A DNA stretch of 64,000 bases from positions 248,001 through 312,000 of the forward strand of contig NAJO01000018.1 of assembly GCA_002077065.1 (NCBI GenBank). Reading direction: 5' to 3'. Under the pieces are notes generated by a model. That model searched no databases and had not been told where the DNA came from. It worked only from the letters and a program-made list of their open reading frames with translations. Of this stretch, positions 31,646-42,508 are shown piece by piece (the stretch's first letter is position 1; the number at the start of each line of letters is the position of its first letter). Source of the stretch: Cryoendolithus antarcticus (Eukaryota > Ascomycota > Dothideomycetes > Cladosporiales > Cladosporiaceae). The position numbers and the translations under genes were made by a program.

Positions 31646-33991
31646 TCATGTCTGCTCTGTAGCTGCGGCCGAAGGCAATGCGCTCGACTCCGTCATGGAC
31701 TCTGCACCATCTGCGTGGTCCTCTATAGCCTCGAGGGTTAATTTCTCACCAGACCCAGTCTCGGACTTCTCTCCACTCTGCTCAGCCTGTGACCTAGCCT
31801 CCTCCTCCCTCCGTCTAGCCTCCTCCTCCCTCCGTCTAGCCTCAACCTCCTCCTCATTCCTACGCCTCTCTTCAGCCTCTTGTGCCTGTACGTGGGCCTC
31901 TCCGATGCCAGGCCAAAGACTTGCGAAGAACAGTGCAGCAGCGCGTTCAAGTGGTCGGACTTGTTCGCGCAAGCGATGCAGTGGCGCACGGTTGAGCTGA
32001 TCTTGTCGCTGCTGGAGTAAGCGTTGTGCCAGCTGCTCAGGTGTCGGCACGGCAGCAGGCGGTGCTTGTTGTGCATTATCACCAGCCGCAACCGCATTTT
32101 CGTTCGGTCGAGGCGCAGCCTGCTCTACTCTCAGGACGCCTTCCCACCAACGCCGCATGATACCATTGTCGCCAAAAAGGCCCGCTCTGATCATCCAGAA
32201 GCCTAGGCCGATTAGTCCGAGTGCCACAGGTCGCTGCCAACCCATGTTAGCTCCCATGAGGAAGTACGCAAATATCATGACCCTGAACAGCATCCAGAAG
32301 TTATTGATGAGAGGCTGTATGGGCGCCAAGGGGTCAGGCGCACCGCCTTGCTGTATCTGCGCAACGGCAGGGTCAGGCGGAGGCGCAGCAGCATTCTGCT
32401 GGGCGATAGCCTGCTCTCCCGGTGCTGGTACGGGTTGCGTAGGCGTCGCTCCAGGCTGGCTGGTTGCTGCTGTATGTGTAGGAACCAGAGAGGGAGCTCT
32501 TCGGAAACGCCGTTGTGCGGATGTATTGTTAAGTCGCCCCGTGAACTGCCCATGTTCGGGTGAAAACAGCAGCGCTTGCGGTCCGGTAGGTGAAGAGAGT
32601 AGGTAGCAGGAGACATCAGACGGGGTCTGCGATTGCGGTGCGGGCAGGTTGGGTCGGAAGCCGGTCGGTATGGGCATTTGTACCCGTCCGAACGGCGGAG
32701 CCTGGCCCTGCATCCCATGCGGTGCGGAAAATCCGTTATGCAAGTGAATGAGGTTAGGGAGAGGCGGGCCACCGGTTGGCATGCCGTTCACACGGCCATT
32801 CGTTTCGCTGGTTGGGGTAGGTGCAGGGGGTGGTGCTTGCGATAGTGGTGTTACACGGCCAACGCGGAACGGGTCAATGTAGTCATTGACTGCGTTTATA
32901 TGCTGCTCAATCTGTGCAACACGCGCAAGCTCTGCCTCATTCGCGTTGGCTGCGCGCATCTGGTCCAAGAGCTGTCGCATTTCCGTAACGTTCTGTCTAG
33001 CTCGATCCAGGGCTGACGGGGCTCCCGATTCCGGCATCGATGGCGCATGTGGTCGAGACCTCATTCCAGGCATTGGGAACGGCATGCCCAGGCCCGGAAA
33101 TTGAGGCATTGGCATACCCACGGGCATTTGTCCGGGGAATACATTCCCAGGCATGTTAATAGTCTGCTGGTGAATCTCGAAACGATTGCCATCAGGGCCA
33201 ACGCCTTGCACGTGAAAGCCTTGTCCACTGACGGGTCTGCCTGGGTTGGGCATGGCTGCCGGATTCGGGTTCTGCGCGGCGGGATCGCCTTGTTGCGGCT
33301 CGTTCGATGCTCCATCGACGTTCTGTTGTTGTCGATCGAGTGTATCGCCGTTCAGAGCTGGTGGAGGTACGCCCTCACCGGGAGCACCCATTTGCGCTGG
33401 CGGCATGCCGAACGGTGCACCAGGTGCGCCAGGCCGGTGTTGCATCATCTGGTGTTGCTGCATCATCAAGTGATGTTGTAGCTGTGCCTGCTGCTGCATC
33501 GCAGCCTGTCGTTGCTGGAGCATGGCAAGGTGCTGGGCGTGATGCACATGCTGGTGCATCGGCCCATTCAACGGCGCACCTGCAGGCTGATGCGATACCC
33601 CTGGAGCGTCATGCGGTCCATGATTTCCGGCAGCGGCATTCACTGGAGTAGGCGTGCTGACCATGCGCCTGTGTGGCGAGTTGTTGTCTGTAGCCTGATC
33701 CTTAACCAGCAGATGTATGACATACTCAGTCTGACTGGTGTCCCGGCGCGTATTCAATGCATCTGCCAAGCTTTGCTCGTTGTCGACCAATGCTCTACCA
33801 CCATAGAGTATGCGCTGTCTTTCAGGGACTGGATTTGAGGGTAGGAGCTGCTGTATACGCTGCCGAACAGCGCCTACAGTCAATGAGGTGTAAATGGCCC
33901 CAACGCTGAACTCGTCCCTGCCGCCTTCGAGGTGACCTGGCGGGACTTTGACCCGGAGAATGATCTCGCTAGGAGGCTCCAGGGGCGCCAT
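31646..33991 (-). CDS. ER ubiquitin-domain protein, HERP/Usa1-like
   Basis: Single exon, 781 residues. Residues 12-95 form a ubiquitin-like domain (LRVKVPPGHL, VGAVRQRIQQLLPSNPVPER, QRILYGGRALVDNEQSLADA). A long Gln/Pro/Gly/Met-rich middle follows, including Gln/His runs at about residues 150-190. Near residues 560-610 two close hydrophobic segments occur (NNFWMLFRVMIFAYFLMG, then VALGLIGLGFWMIRAGLFG), followed by an acidic, Glu/Arg-rich repetitive tail (EARRREEEARRREEEARSQAE). A Ubl at the N-terminus with a hairpin membrane anchor is the HERP/HERPUD and yeast Usa1 layout, which scaffolds Hrd1 in ER-associated degradation. The overall architecture is seen directly; the ERAD role is inference. 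Confidence 0.75.
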   Translation of the reverse strand: MAPLEPPSEIILRVKVPPGHLEGGRDEFSVGAIYTSLTVGAVRQRIQQLLPSNPVPERQRILYGGRALVDNEQSLADALNTRRDTSQTEYVIHLLVKDQATDNNSPHRRMVSTPTPVNAAAGNHGPHDAPGVSHQPAGAPLNGPMHQHVHHAQHLAMLQQRQAAMQQQAQLQHHLMMQQHQMMQHRPGAPGAPFGMPPAQMGAPGEGVPPPALNGDTLDRQQQNVDGASNEPQQGDPAAQNPNPAAMPNPGRPVSGQGFHVQGVGPDGNRFEIHQQTINMPGNVFPGQMPVGMPMPQFPGLGMPFPMPGMRSRPHAPSMPESGAPSALDRARQNVTEMRQLLDQMRAANANEAELARVAQIEQHINAVNDYIDPFRVGRVTPLSQAPPPAPTPTSETNGRVNGMPTGGPPLPNLIHLHNGFSAPHGMQGQAPPFGRVQMPIPTGFRPNLPAPQSQTPSDVSCYLLSSPTGPQALLFSPEHGQFTGRLNNTSAQRRFRRAPSLVPTHTAATSQPGATPTQPVPAPGEQAIAQQNAAAPPPDPAVAQIQQGGAPDPLAPIQPLINNFWMLFRVMIFAYFLMGANMGWQRPVALGLIGLGFWMIRAGLFGDNGIMRRWWEGVLRVEQAAPRPNENAVAAGDNAQQAPPAAVPTPEQLAQRLLQQRQDQLNRAPLHRLREQVRPLERAAALFFASLWPGIGEAHVQAQEAEERRRNEEEVEARRREEEARRREEEARSQAEQSGEKSETGSGEKLTLEAIEDHADGAESMTESSALPSAAATEQT

Positions 33992-35054
33992 GATAGCGTG
34001 TATAGGTGATCTACTTCAGAGGATGTAATAGTCCAAGAACGGGAGTGAACCTCAACGTAAAGTGCAGCAACAGCTGTTGTCACTTCCGGCTTACGTCAGA
34101 GCTCTGACTCGCGCCTACTTTGTGACCTTCCTCTAAACGTCTTTAGCCGCTCATATACTGTTACAGGTGCACTTTAGACAGTGAGTACTCGCCATGCCGT
34201 GTCCATGAGAGTCTCGTATTCATCACATGACCTCTTGCCGGCCCTGCTTCCTCATCAATGTTGCATGATACATCTACTCGTTGCAGGTGTACGCGTGCTA
34301 GCACAGGCGCGGCTTGAAATGTCTGGAGAAGCAGAGGTTCAGTAGCGGTGACACAACTCCAAACAGGCGCAATGGCTTTCACGTATGTGCTCCACCGAAT
34401 GGCTGCCATCTTGTTGCCGCGAAGAGCGTAAGTGAAAGCCAGGCGTCCCATGGGGACCGCTTCAGGGAGCCGGCTCGGACTATGAGTGAAGAGCCGATAG
34501 TGCCCAGCGCGATGCTTGAGCACACATGATCACAAGGGTGTGGATGCTGCGACATCATTGCCAGCAAGACCGTCGAGTCGATGAGCTATCTGCTTGAGGG
34601 TCGCGGTGCCGGTTTGCATGCATCAAGAACACCTTCTACTGTGTGTCCCTCGCACTGCAGCACAAAATCTTCGAATGCCTACACTCACATTGTGCTGTTT
34701 AGGTAAGCACTTCGATGGCACAGAGGCGTCAAGCCTCAGGAAAGCTAAGCGAATCCTTCCAATCTCCCCTCCAAGATGGGGGCCAGAACGGAACCGGTAA
34801 GAATCTCAACATGCAGATTGCTCTGTTAGCGCCACTCACACACACACTGGACTAGCTCTGCCACCGATACGCGCTGCTTACTTGCCCATCTCGCTGAGTG
34901 AATCAATGCAAGGCTCTGCCACTCAGACGCGATATCACGGCAAGCCATCCCATTAGCGGCCTTTGGCATTCATTGACTGCCACGACCTCAAGCAGAAGAC
35001 CACAGGAGAGGCATGCGATCCCGTGAGAACGAGCAGTAGAGCTCGACTCCAACA
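33992..35054. other. Intergenic region upstream of GH72 and the HERP/Usa1-like gene
   Basis: About 1.06 kb between divergent genes. Open frames such as 34161-34523 on the minus strand show no domain or presequence. A loose repeat of CTCTGCCAC with a nearby ACGCG occurs at 34857-34930. No tRNA or transposon was found. Confidence 0.4.
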
Positions 35055-36954
35055 ATGTGGTCATGGACCGCAGTCCAGACATTGCATTTCTTCTCCGTAC
35101 TGGTCAACGAGGCTTATGGAGCACTGGCGCCGATCAGCATCAAAGGCACCAAGTTGTATGATATAGAGGGGAATCAATTTTTCGCCAAAGGTACCACTCA
35201 CCCATCATTGATCACTGATTGCCTCCCATCAGTGTTCTCCTCACTCGCACATCATCACTAAGAACATAGTTACTGATCTGCAGCATCACAGGTGTGATAT
35301 ACGCTCCAAGTGATGTGACGAACATGCTGGATGTTCTGCTCGACTCGAGTCAATGCGATATCGACGCTGGTCTGATGAAAACTCTCGGGGTGAACGCGAT
35401 CCGCGTCTACACAGTGGATGGATCGCAGAATCACGATGCGTGTATGCGGTCCTTCGAGAGCCAAGGTATTTACGTCTGGATTGATCTGCAGAATCCGTTA
35501 CACTCCATTAACCGCAACGAACCCGAGTGGACTATCGATCTTTACAACAACTGGACAGCCACGGTCGACGCCTTCTCAAAGTACGCCAACAGCCTGTTCT
35601 TTTCGATCGGGAACGAGATCATCAACGGTTACGGCAGTATTATCAGCGCGCCAGTGATCAAGGCCGCAACACGCGACATCAAAGCGTATCAGACTGCTCG
35701 AGGCTATCGCATGATACCGATCTCGTACGCCGCTTCAGATTCGCCGGAGACACGGGGGTATACAGGCGAGTACCTGACCTGCGGCGACACCGCTTCGTGC
35801 ATTGATGTGTACGGCATGAATGTGTATAGCTGGTGTGGTAATTCCTCCTACTACGTTTCTGGCTTCGATAAACTGTATGAGCAGTTTCAGCCCTTCAGCA
35901 CACCGGTGCTATTCGCGGAGACTGGCTGCAATACCATCTCTCCCCGGGATTTCTCAGACGTGGGTACCATGCTAGGCCCAGTGTTCCAGGCTGTCTTTTC
36001 GGGTGCATTTGTATACGAGTGGGCTATGGGACAAAATGTATGCCTTGAGACCTAAGACTTTCGAGATGTTCTCGTCACTGACATGAACAGGGCTACGGCA
36101 TCGTGAACTACACCAGCGGCAGAAACATTGGGTTCCCCCAAACACTTGATGACTACAACGCGCTCAAAACAGTTTTCTCGACAGTGACACCCACAGGCAC
36201 GGCGTTAGCAGACTATACACCATCCAACACTCAGCCCGCGTGCCCGGCCACAGACTCAGCCTGGTCGGTACCCGGCACCGCAGTCATCCCAACTATTGCA
36301 AACCTGGAGGTCAGTACAGTTGCTCGCGTGACTACATACACATCACCGTACGCAACGAATAGCGGTGGCAGCAGTATCGCGGTTGCATCTGGTGTGAACA
36401 CTGGGTCTACGACCACGCCGCCTGCAACGAGTAACACAGTGCTGTCAACATCACTGCAGACACAGGATGCGCAGTCACTGCTCTCCACTGGTGCGATCGC
36501 GGGCATCGCAGTCGGTGGCGTGGTAGTGGGAGTCGCTGCCGTACTCGGTATATTCTACTTCATCTGGCGGCGGCGAAAACGCACAGCTCGCAAGGCCGCA
36601 GAGACAGAGAAAGTCAGCAGCGAGGGCAGCTCGAGTGAAGGCGGAGCGCTTATGGCAGGTGATTCAGGTGAGGGAGTGCAGACGGGTCGCGCTGAGCTAC
36701 CGGCCATGTCGGCGGCTGCAGTGGTCGTGCCCAGACAGGAGCTGGCGGCTTCGAATGATGGACACGAGGGTTACTACGGGGCCGATGCGCGGCAGGCGAT
36801 GAAGAGGCAAGGGCCAGTACATGAGGTCGAGGACGCGCAGGTTCTAGAGATGGACGGCGTGCGGCCGGCAGGCGAGATTGATGGACGGCCAATTGTGCAT
36901 GAGCTGGATGCAGGACAGCGGCATAGTCGAAGATTTGATCAACAGGATAGCTGA
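35055..36954 (+). CDS. GH72 beta-1,3-glucanosyltransferase with C-terminal membrane anchor
   Basis: Cell-wall enzyme that cleaves and re-joins beta-1,3-glucan (Gel/Gas family). Exons 35055-35190, 35292-36037 and 36091-36954 (introns 101 and 53 bases) give 581 residues. A short hydrophobic leader is followed by PISIKGTKLYDIEGNQFFAK, and the first splice rebuilds FFAKGVIYAPSD. The acid/base Glu is in FFSIGNEIINGYG (about 154) and the nucleophile Glu in LFAETGCNTIS (about 255), at the usual spacing; the nucleophile motif is normally SEYGCN. After a Ser/Thr-rich stretch there is a transmembrane segment (GIAVGGVVVGVAAVLGIFYF, about 432-453), then RRRKRTARK and a 120-residue cytoplasmic tail. This replaces the usual GPI signal. 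No X8/CBM43 cysteine module is present. Confidence 0.88.
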
Positions 36955-37265
36955 GGTCGCGCATGCTATTTTGCGGCGAGCCGTTATATGAAACATGTAC
37001 TCCGCTGCATCAACTGCAAGACTACACTTCAGACCCCAATTACAGCATGACGAAAAGTAGACCAGATATCAATAATCAATACTCTTCATCACCTGCCCCT
37101 TTCCGCTGCACACTAATTGAGATTTCTCATCATGGATGTCAAAGACGTGTGGCATTGGGAGAAGCGGCAAAGATCTTACTCAAATTTTGGTTGATAAAAC
37201 GCATCCGTTACTCTAGAAGGTACTCGATCCTGTCGACCACTGATGTCCCTCACTCTGCACAACAC
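36955..37265. other. Short intergenic region between GH72 and GH5
   Basis: 311 bases between two convergent genes, presumably 3' ends of both. Nothing recognised. Confidence 0.4.
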
Positions 37266-38565
37266 CTAGTGGAACTTGCCAGCAATGCACTTAGTAAGAA
37301 GCGGCACATCCGTGTACTTGCCACCGCTCAGCGTCGGCGTCAGCGTAAGCGTGTAAGTAGAGTCGAAAGCACCCGCCGACCAGCCAGTCCATCCAAGGTA
37401 GACATCAGAGTAGCTGTTCAACACGTCTAGCTGGCTGCACACGTATTGCAAGCAGGAGCTATCGTTCGGCCCACCACCAGTCTCCGAGAGGATCGCCTGG
37501 CGCTTGTTTGTCCGGAGCCAGTTGCCAAGGGTCTGGAACGCGGCGGCGTTGTCGGTCACGCAGTTGGCGTGCGTGCCAGAGTTGTCAGAGTCGAGGTACT
37601 TGTGCACATCGAAGATGAGGTTGGTCGTGCTGCCGTCCAGGTTCTTGACGGCGAGGAGGTCTGGGCCGGAGCCGTTGGAGATGAATTGCGCGGCGGAGGT
37701 GTAGTCTGAGCCGGGAAGGAGAATCTTGTTGCCAGTCGCACCTGCTTGACGGATGGCGGTGACGGCAGCCTGCACGGACTGCGCCCAGGTAGCAACGTTG
37801 AGGTCATGAGGCTCGTTCATGAGACCGAAGGCAATTTTGGTGTTGCCCTTGTACTTCGTGGCCAGCTGGGACCAGAGCGAAGCGAATTGGGCGTTTGTTG
37901 GACCGCCCTGGCCAATGATGCCGCCATTCCAGCGGGCGTAGTTGTGGATGTCGACAATGCACAGGGCGGCACCGGAGCTCAGGCAGCCTTGGACAAGGTT
38001 GTCGTAGTTTGCGAGGTTTGCGCTGTTGAGAGTGCCTCCGAGCTGGTTGTTGACAAGGTACTGCCAGCCGACGGGGAGACGGAAAGCGTTTAGGCCGTCG
38101 TCGGTCACGAAATGCTTCATTTGGGCGATGCCCGAAGAGCCAGGGTTGACATTGGTGGCGGTGTTGCAGGTGCCATCGGTGCCGCAGCCGAAGTCGAAAC
38201 CTGGATTGTAGCGTTAGTTATTGCCGTGATTGTCTTACTACTACAGCCTACTCACCAGCAATGTTCACACCAGCGTACTGGACCTTGCCGCTCGAGGATG
38301 GAGCAGAGGTCTGCGAGCCACCGGCCGAGGTAGTAGAGGTCGCGCGGGTTGTTGTTGTTGCGACCTTGGTGGTGGAGGCACCACCGGAGCCGGAACCGGA
38401 GCCGGGCAGACACTGAGAGTAGTAAGGGTTCGAAACCACGCAGGTGTATCCAGACACGCAAGTAGTGGCGCCTGACCAGCCTTGGCCACCGCACTGCGAG
38501 TAGGCAGCGCCCTGGGCAGCCACAGTACCAGCTGCAGCTGCAACAGCGAAGATGGAGTTCTTCAT
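37266..38565 (-). CDS. Secreted GH5 endoglucanase with N-terminal CBM1
   Basis: Cellulose-degrading enzyme. Exons 38565-38256 and 38200-37266 (55-base intron) give 414 residues. A signal peptide [18 protein letters not shown] is followed directly by a fungal cellulose-binding module at about 19-54 ([30 protein letters not shown]) and a Ser/Thr/Gly linker to about 95. The GH5 domain begins at [17 protein letters not shown] across the splice. The acid/base Glu is in [10 protein letters not shown] (about 233) and the nucleophile Glu in AILSETGGG (about 343); [10 protein letters not shown] is the conserved histidine block. The gene is compact and complete, resembling subfamily 5 (EG II type). Confidence 0.95.
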
Positions 38566-39581
38566 GGTGAGAAGATGGAAGAGAAGAAGCGTGAAGAGAG
38601 TGGCGCGCTTCGATGTGAGGCTGATGAGAGGCTTAAGGAAGGGAAGTCTGTTGAACGAGGACGAGGTAGGTAATATATACCTACCGGCATAGCTGCCCGG
38701 CGAAGCCTCATCTGTTAAGGACAAGCTTTGGAATTGCTTCAAGGATTATCGTGCGACAGAGGGCTCTGTCAAGCAAGACTGCCATGCGGGCGGACCGCCG
38801 GGAGGACATCGACTGTTTGATATTAAGGATCTCCACAGCGCCAGCGAGATCTGGACAAGGAAGCCGGGGCAGCAGGGCGTGTCCGAGCGCCATTAGCAGC
38901 CGCATTCGTCTAGAGGCCACAGCCACGCGAAGATGATGTGCATGTTCACGCAGTGCGAAGTCGCCACAACGTCAGACAGCTTCCTGTATGAGGGTGGTCG
39001 TAGATGCCCGGGCCAAACCCAGCGTCCGGCTGGAGCAATGTAGTGCGGGCACAGTTGATGTCACCTGGCTCCGGACGTGATGGCCCCGTGTTCGGTTCTG
39101 GACACGGCGCTTTGCAAGTTCGGTCCAGCGCCCTTCGGCACTGTGGTCAGGAGGTCGTCTCTGCCGTGCACTGCTGTTTGCGAATGCAGTAGCGCCGTCG
39201 TCCTTGACGGCGTGTCAGTTCGCCACCGGCTAGAGATTAGGAGGAGGGCAGGGGTCTGGCTGTTCGTCTCAGGTGTCAAGCGAGCCGTGTCTCAGTACGG
39301 AGCATTTGCGTCAAACAGCAATCGATCGCTGCAGTTATTCTATGCTGGTGAATGCTGATGCTCGAGTCGAAGGGACTTTAGGATCAGTCATCAATGAAGA
39401 ATCTTCCTGCGAAGTAATACTGCAGTCGCCGAATGGGTGAATAGTAATGTCGAATAGCAAGCTACGGTGACCTCGGGTCATGAGCAGCCCACGTACCGAC
39501 CTCACGTCTCTGCCCCTCTAGTACTGATGATGATCTCCTCGCTATAACGTAGCAACCCTCGACGCCCAAGCACACACAGTC
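38566..39581. other. Intergenic region between GH5 and the nitrilase
   Basis: About 1 kb serving as the upstream region of two divergent genes. Open frames at 38751-39358 look like chance. I cannot point to a specific regulator site with confidence. Confidence 0.4.
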
Positions 39582-40736
39582 ATGCCTCCTCAAACCCTCA
39601 CCCTAGCCGTCTCTCAATCCCGCACCCTCTCCTCCCTCTCCGCGACCCTCACCGCCCTCCAAGCCACCGCTCAGCTCGCAGCCACCAAGTCCGTAGATCT
39701 CGTCCTCTTCCCCGAAGCCTACCTGGGCGGCTACCCTCGGACCTGCTCCTTTGGCGCTGCTGTAGGAGCTCGCGCCGCTGAAGGTCGTGAGCAATTCCTG
39801 CGATACTTCCAGTCGGCTGTAGACCTCGGCGACACGCCTCGAGGAGCGGGAGATGAGTGGATAGACAAGGAGCTAGACGTTGCAAAGGGAAAGGAGTATC
39901 GAGGTGATGGGACACGTGAGTTCTTGGAGCGGGTGGCAAGGGAGACGGGTGTGTTCATCGTGACTGGCCTCGTGGAGAAGGCAGGAGGGAGTCTATATTG
40001 CTCTGTGGTCTATGTCTGTCCGCACCTTGGAGTGCTTGGCAAGCGGAGGAAAGTCATGCCCACTGGCTCCGAGCGTTTGATATGGGCTCAAGGCTCCCCT
40101 TCTACTCTTCGAGCTGTCACTACCACCATCAAAGGCGTGAGATTGCGAATGGCGGCAGCGATTTGCTGGGAAAACTACATGCCGTTACTGCGGTACAGTC
40201 TGTATAGTCAGAACGTCAACTTGTATCTGGCTCCGACGGCAGATGCAAGGGATACCTGGTTTCCACTGATGAGGACTGTGGCAGCAGAGGGGAGAGCCTT
40301 TGTGCTCAGTGCTAATCAGTGCATGAAGAGGAAGAATCTGCCAGACTGGATCACGGGAAAGAATAGTGGCGAAAGCAAAGAAGTGACAAGCGTTGCGAAG
40401 ACGAATGGCCGGAGAAGAAGTACAGTCACTGTCAAAGAGGACAAGCACGAGCTAGTGCTGCCAGATACTGGTTCAGGCTCAGCCATCGCAGACGATGCAG
40501 CGGATCCCACTGATGAGGAGTATGTCAGTCGTGGAGGCTCCTGCATCATCGGACCTCTGGGCGATGTACTGAAAGAGCCTTTATGGGAAGTGGAGGACGG
40601 TGGACTGCACATTGTGGAGGCTGACTTCGAGGACTGTGAGAGAGGAAGACTGGATCTAGATGTTGCTGGGAGTTACTCGAGGAATGATGCTTTTCACTTG
40701 GAAGTTGATGGACTGGATCTGGACCCGCCTCCATGA
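39582..40736 (+). CDS. Nitrilase-family carbon-nitrogen hydrolase
   Basis: Single exon, 384 residues. The Glu-Lys-Cys triad is intact: Glu45 in [13 protein letters not shown], Lys157 in [14 protein letters not shown], and Cys195 in [14 protein letters not shown], the classic nitrilase (not amidase) nucleophile block. It therefore most likely hydrolyses organic nitriles to acids and ammonia. Downstream, [16 protein letters not shown] is the conserved late strand. Between [13 protein letters not shown] and this block lies an unusual polar insertion of about 55 residues (roughly 255-310) with a basic run [13 protein letters not shown] and an acidic run; typical nitrilases have a much shorter loop. 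The substrate cannot be inferred. It converges on the cysteine-rich gene. Confidence 0.92.
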   Translation: MPPQTLTLAVSQSRTLSSLSATLTALQATAQLAATKSVDLVLFPEAYLGGYPRTCSFGAAVGARAAEGREQFLRYFQSAVDLGDTPRGAGDEWIDKELDVAKGKEYRGDGTREFLERVARETGVFIVTGLVEKAGGSLYCSVVYVCPHLGVLGKRRKVMPTGSERLIWAQGSPSTLRAVTTTIKGVRLRMAAAICWENYMPLLRYSLYSQNVNLYLAPTADARDTWFPLMRTVAAEGRAFVLSANQCMKRKNLPDWITGKNSGESKEVTSVAKTNGRRRSTVTVKEDKHELVLPDTGSGSAIADDAADPTDEEYVSRGGSCIIGPLGDVLKEPLWEVEDGGLHIVEADFEDCERGRLDLDVAGSYSRNDAFHLEVDGLDLDPPP

Positions 40737-40966
40737 GTACCCTAAACGTACTGCAACACAATAACGCCGAACTCCACTCCAATGAAAATACCCAATCACC
40801 TCCTTCCATTTCCGCCAACATCTCGCCCGGTCTTCCATCATGTAGAAGTGCATTTGCGCCGACATAGCCCTTACTACTATCGCCTCTCAGTTCCTATTAT
40901 AGGCAGACACCAATCCCGATGCCAGCACACTGCCTGCCCATTCAAGTCCTTCCAACATATCACAGT

Positions 40967-42508
40967 TTACCACAGCCCACTGTGACCGGCATGCCTGTGC
41001 TTGCTCGACATCTCCGGGTGCTTCGAGCAGCTCGAGCAAATCACGAAGTTCTTCGAGCACAGCCCGTAGCGATACACCGATCGAGTCATGATAACATCGC
41101 AAATGCCGCAAGTGTGCTGCGAGTTCTCTGCCTTGGCAGTGATCCGGGTGGCAGTGAAATGGCGCTTCACCCTAGCCTTCTCTGCCTGGAGCTCCTCCCA
41201 CGTCAACGTCCTCTTGATGGAGACGGCATGCGCGGCGTCGCACTCGCGATAGCGGAAGTTCTCGAAGTTGCTGTAATATTCCGCATCGTTCTTCCGGGCG
41301 CGGTATTGCGTAATGCCGTCGTAGCTGCGTAGATCTTGCTTGCCTTTGCCCACGCATAGCGGGTGGAAGAAGAAGTGGCAAGCTGTGCACTCGACCAAGG
41401 TATCGCTGGAACTGGACTCGCAAACACAGTGGGACGGCTGGTAGTCAAACTCCAGCTTGATCTTTCTGCCTCCGTCGAACTCATCCGCCTCAGCCATCAT
41501 CTGATCGCGTTGCTCGACCTCCCGCTTCAAGGGTACGTCGACGCCATCTCGAGCTTGCTGCAAAGTGTCGAAGGCTTCTTCAGTGATCGAGTCGAACCCG
41601 GCATGATCGTGCTGAGCCTGGGTGTTGTCCCGCCCCTGCGCATATGAGTGTGGCAGCTCTTTGTCAACGAGGTAATCAGGCTTCATTGGCTGCAATTTCG
41701 TGGTCATGGTGGTGTGCCTCTGAGGGCTCGCGGAGCGCTCGTAGTCGCGCGTGCGGTAAGCCTTCTCCTCGCCACGACCCGGCGACCGACTGCGCTCACG
41801 ACCTGACCTCATAGTCGCTCCAAGAAATTCCTCACGAGTCTTCGGTCCAGGATTGTCAAACTTGAGAATGTCCAGCTGCCGATTCTTCGCTGCGACAGGG
41901 AGTTTCGGCACGGGCAGCCTCGCCACCCTGACTTCGTCGTCTCGCGCACTTGCTGCCGCCGCATCTGTACCCTTTACGCTTGAAGAGATACACCGCCAGG
42001 TCATCTTCGGCTCAGCAGTCTTCGACGGGATGAAGGGTGTTGCGCTTGCCTCGCGCGCAGCCTTCTTCTTGCAGAAGGCGTTAGGGCACGAGAACTTGAG
42101 ACCGGTTGGGCGGGAGGATCCTATGACCACCTCGCAGTTCTCGCCGCATGCTTTGATTTGTGCGGTGACAACTTCGTGCCCGCACCGCAGCTTGTGGTGG
42201 TGCGGCTGCTTGCGGAGGTGCGTGGCCGTATGGGAGAAGGTGCCGGGCCGTGAGCCGTCGGAGTTGAGCATACGACCGGACGACGTGGTCATGACGGCAT
42301 CTTCTGTGACAAACAGACTCTCGGCGTTTACAATCGGTTGCGGTATAAGAGGCGCTGAGGCGAGTTCCTTCTGGGGACGCCCGCCACGAGTTGGCAGTGC
42401 AGACATCGGGTATGTCTCAACTACTTTGGACGCCTCATGCTGCTGCCACTGGGTCTCCGTGACAGGTCGCGAGGGGCGGAACGCCAGCGGTGTTGCGTAT
42501 GGAAGCAT
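40967..42508 (-). CDS. Cysteine-rich zinc-finger-like protein A, function unknown
   Basis: Single exon, 513 residues from the ATG at 42508; an in-frame ATG at 42649 would add 47 residues. Three Cys/His clusters are visible. (1) HKLRCGHEVVTAQIKACGENC...FSCPNAFCKKK near residue 100. (2) CVCESSSSDTLVECTACHFF followed by FHPLCVGKG at about 375-405, which has the spacing of a PHD-type finger. (3) A C-terminal set CGICDVIMTRS...YGLCSKNFVICSSCSKHPE...HRHAGH. Between clusters 1 and 2 is an Arg/Ser-rich stretch (RSGRERSRSPGRGEE) suggesting a nuclear protein. I do not recognise an orthologue. Cluster 1 resembles a module in the neighbouring divergent gene at 43158. Confidence 0.62.
   Translation of the reverse strand: MLPYATPLAFRPSRPVTETQWQQHEASKVVETYPMSALPTRGGRPQKELASAPLIPQPIVNAESLFVTEDAVMTTSSGRMLNSDGSRPGTFSHTATHLRKQPHHHKLRCGHEVVTAQIKACGENCEVVIGSSRPTGLKFSCPNAFCKKKAAREASATPFIPSKTAEPKMTWRCISSSVKGTDAAAASARDDEVRVARLPVPKLPVAAKNRQLDILKFDNPGPKTREEFLGATMRSGRERSRSPGRGEEKAYRTRDYERSASPQRHTTMTTKLQPMKPDYLVDKELPHSYAQGRDNTQAQHDHAGFDSITEEAFDTLQQARDGVDVPLKREVEQRDQMMAEADEFDGGRKIKLEFDYQPSHCVCESSSSDTLVECTACHFFFHPLCVGKGKQDLRSYDGITQYRARKNDAEYYSNFENFRYRECDAAHAVSIKRTLTWEELQAEKARVKRHFTATRITAKAENSQHTCGICDVIMTRSVYRYGLCSKNFVICSSCSKHPEMSSKHRHAGHSGLW

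Noticed and set aside
31790..31850. Short tandem repeat TCCCTCCGTCTAGCCTCC
   Set aside because: It encodes the repeated EARRREE tail of the HERP/Usa1-like protein; not an independent element.
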